Notes under the pieces: model-generated
Seen by the model: only the letters and a program-made list of their open reading frames with translations
What the model was told of the DNA's origin: nothing
Databases searched by the model: none
Part shown: one piece after another, positions 5,686 through 6,226 of the stretch
How positions within the stretch are numbered: the stretch's first letter is position 1
How the letters are laid out: each line of letters begins with the position of its first letter
Translations under genes and position numbers: made by a program
Source of the DNA: DASZHA01 sp049644325
GTDB lineage: Bacteria; Chloroflexota; Dormibacteria; DASZGP01
Direction of reading: 5' to 3'
Length of the DNA stretch: 6,226 bases
NCBI GenBank assembly: GCA_049644325.1
Contig: JBARRR010000082.1
Coordinates: forward strand, 1 to 6,226

Positions 5686-6226
5686 ATGAAAGACGCACGC
5701 AGAGAAATTCTCAGCCAGGTGGCCGCCGGCACACTGAGTCCGGCTGAAGCCGCCTCCAGGCTCGACGAGGTCGAACGAAGCCAGGCTGACTCTCCCGGCA
5801 GGATCCCCACAGCCGCGGCGGCGGACATCCGGGGTGTCCGGGTACGCAGCGATTACGGTCGCATCATCGTCCTCGGCGATGCCTCCGTCGACCAGGCCGT
5901 GGTTGAGGGCCCCCATGTGGCCCGCAATGAGAACGGGATCCTGGAAATCGAGACCGACCCCAACTCCGAGGGTGACTTCTGGTTCGGCAGGCGCGATGGA
6001 GGCCATTGGTGGGACAGCTTCCGCGGCCCGACCGTTACGGTCCGGATGAACCCCCGCCTCGAGGCCTGGATCAACGCCGACGCCGGCAGCGCCACGGTAC
6101 GAAATGTCCTCGGTCCCATCCACGCCGAGGTCCAGGCCGGCTCCCTGGTGGTCCAGGGGTTTGCCGGGCCGATCGACCTGGGCGCCAGCGCCGGCTCGAT
6201 TCGCGCGGAGGGCAGCCTCAGGGAGG
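5686..6226 (+). CDS. SHOCT-like N-terminal plus DUF4097-like beta-helix protein, 3' end outside window
   Basis: ATG 5686 opens a frame running off the right edge (180 codons visible). Residues 5-30 (REILSQVAAGTLSPAEAASR, then LDEVE) resemble the short helical SHOCT-like N-terminal domain found in YvlB-type proteins, with the pattern ILxxVxxGxLSPxEAxxxL. From about residue 45 the chain becomes short beta strands with Gly turns: RGVRVRSDYGRIIVLG, then NADAGSATVRNVLGPIHAEV, then AGSLVVQGFAGPIDLGASAG. The ~20-residue rung spacing is typical of DUF4097-like right-handed beta-helix domains. There is no signal peptide or membrane segment in the visible part, so the location is unclear. Members of this family often sit near envelope-stress or regulatory genes, and some are fused to or neighbour anti-sigma-like functions; the molecular role is not known. 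It is transcribed divergently from the propeller gene across a shared spacer with an operator-like site. Confidence 0.75.
   Translation, partial: MKDARREILSQVAAGTLSPAEAASRLDEVERSQADSPGRIPTAAAADIRGVRVRSDYGRIIVLGDASVDQAVVEGPHVARNENGILEIETDPNSEGDFWFGRRDGGHWWDSFRGPTVTVRMNPRLEAWINADAGSATVRNVLGPIHAEVQAGSLVVQGFAGPIDLGASAGSIRAEGSLRE

Noticed and set aside
5398..6123. 241-residue open frame on the minus strand
   Set aside because: It crosses the divergent spacer and both promoters and lies antisense to the DUF4097-like gene. The repeat-containing frame starting at 5566 is clearly the real one.

Overview
The window is GC-rich bacterial DNA that looks chromosomal, with no mobile elements. The gene set points to a high-GC, monoderm-type lineage such as Chloroflexota, Candidatus Dormibacterota or Actinomycetota: a lipobox TPR protein, a PTPS-related/YfhO-like polytopic membrane protein, a Cys-paired BNR/Ycf48-like propeller, and a SHOCT-like plus DUF4097-like protein. 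The absence of Shine-Dalgarno sites and the -10 boxes sitting next to start codons also fit such lineages. This placement is inferred from gene style, not from any marker gene.

Layout. Positions 1-1570 (minus strand) hold the N-terminal 523 residues of an exported collagen-like protein: a long basic signal peptide, a short Asp/Pro linker, then about 151 unbroken Gly-X-Y triplets running off the left edge. After a 136-bp divergent spacer, a TPR lipoprotein gene (from about 1707, or GTG 1716, to 2288) and a large polytopic membrane protein gene (2354-4621) lie in tandem on the plus strand. A second minus-strand gene (5566-4496) encodes a membrane-anchored protein of seven 39-residue repeats, six of them with a Cys-X5-Cys pair. 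Its 3' end overlaps the membrane protein gene tail-to-tail by 126 bp. A 119-bp AT-richer divergent spacer (5567-5685) follows. It contains two outward promoters and a perfect 7-7-7 inverted repeat between them. Last is the 5' part of a SHOCT-like/DUF4097-like gene (5686 to the right edge).

All recognisable products are exported or membrane proteins, so the theme is the cell envelope. The TPR lipoprotein and the multispan protein probably form an operon. The multispan protein belongs to a GT-C-like class and sits beside a collagen gene whose domain is Thr-rich and free of charged residues. A glycosylation link between them is possible but is only inference.

The points most worth a second look are: the uncharged, super-periodic collagen domain with synonymous-only divergence between duplicated modules; the codon-aligned antisense overlap in which a transmembrane helix faces a Lys/Gln-rich tail; the exact 39-residue Cys-paired propeller whose last blade has lost its cysteines; and the apparently leaderless divergent promoters flanking a symmetric operator-like site.
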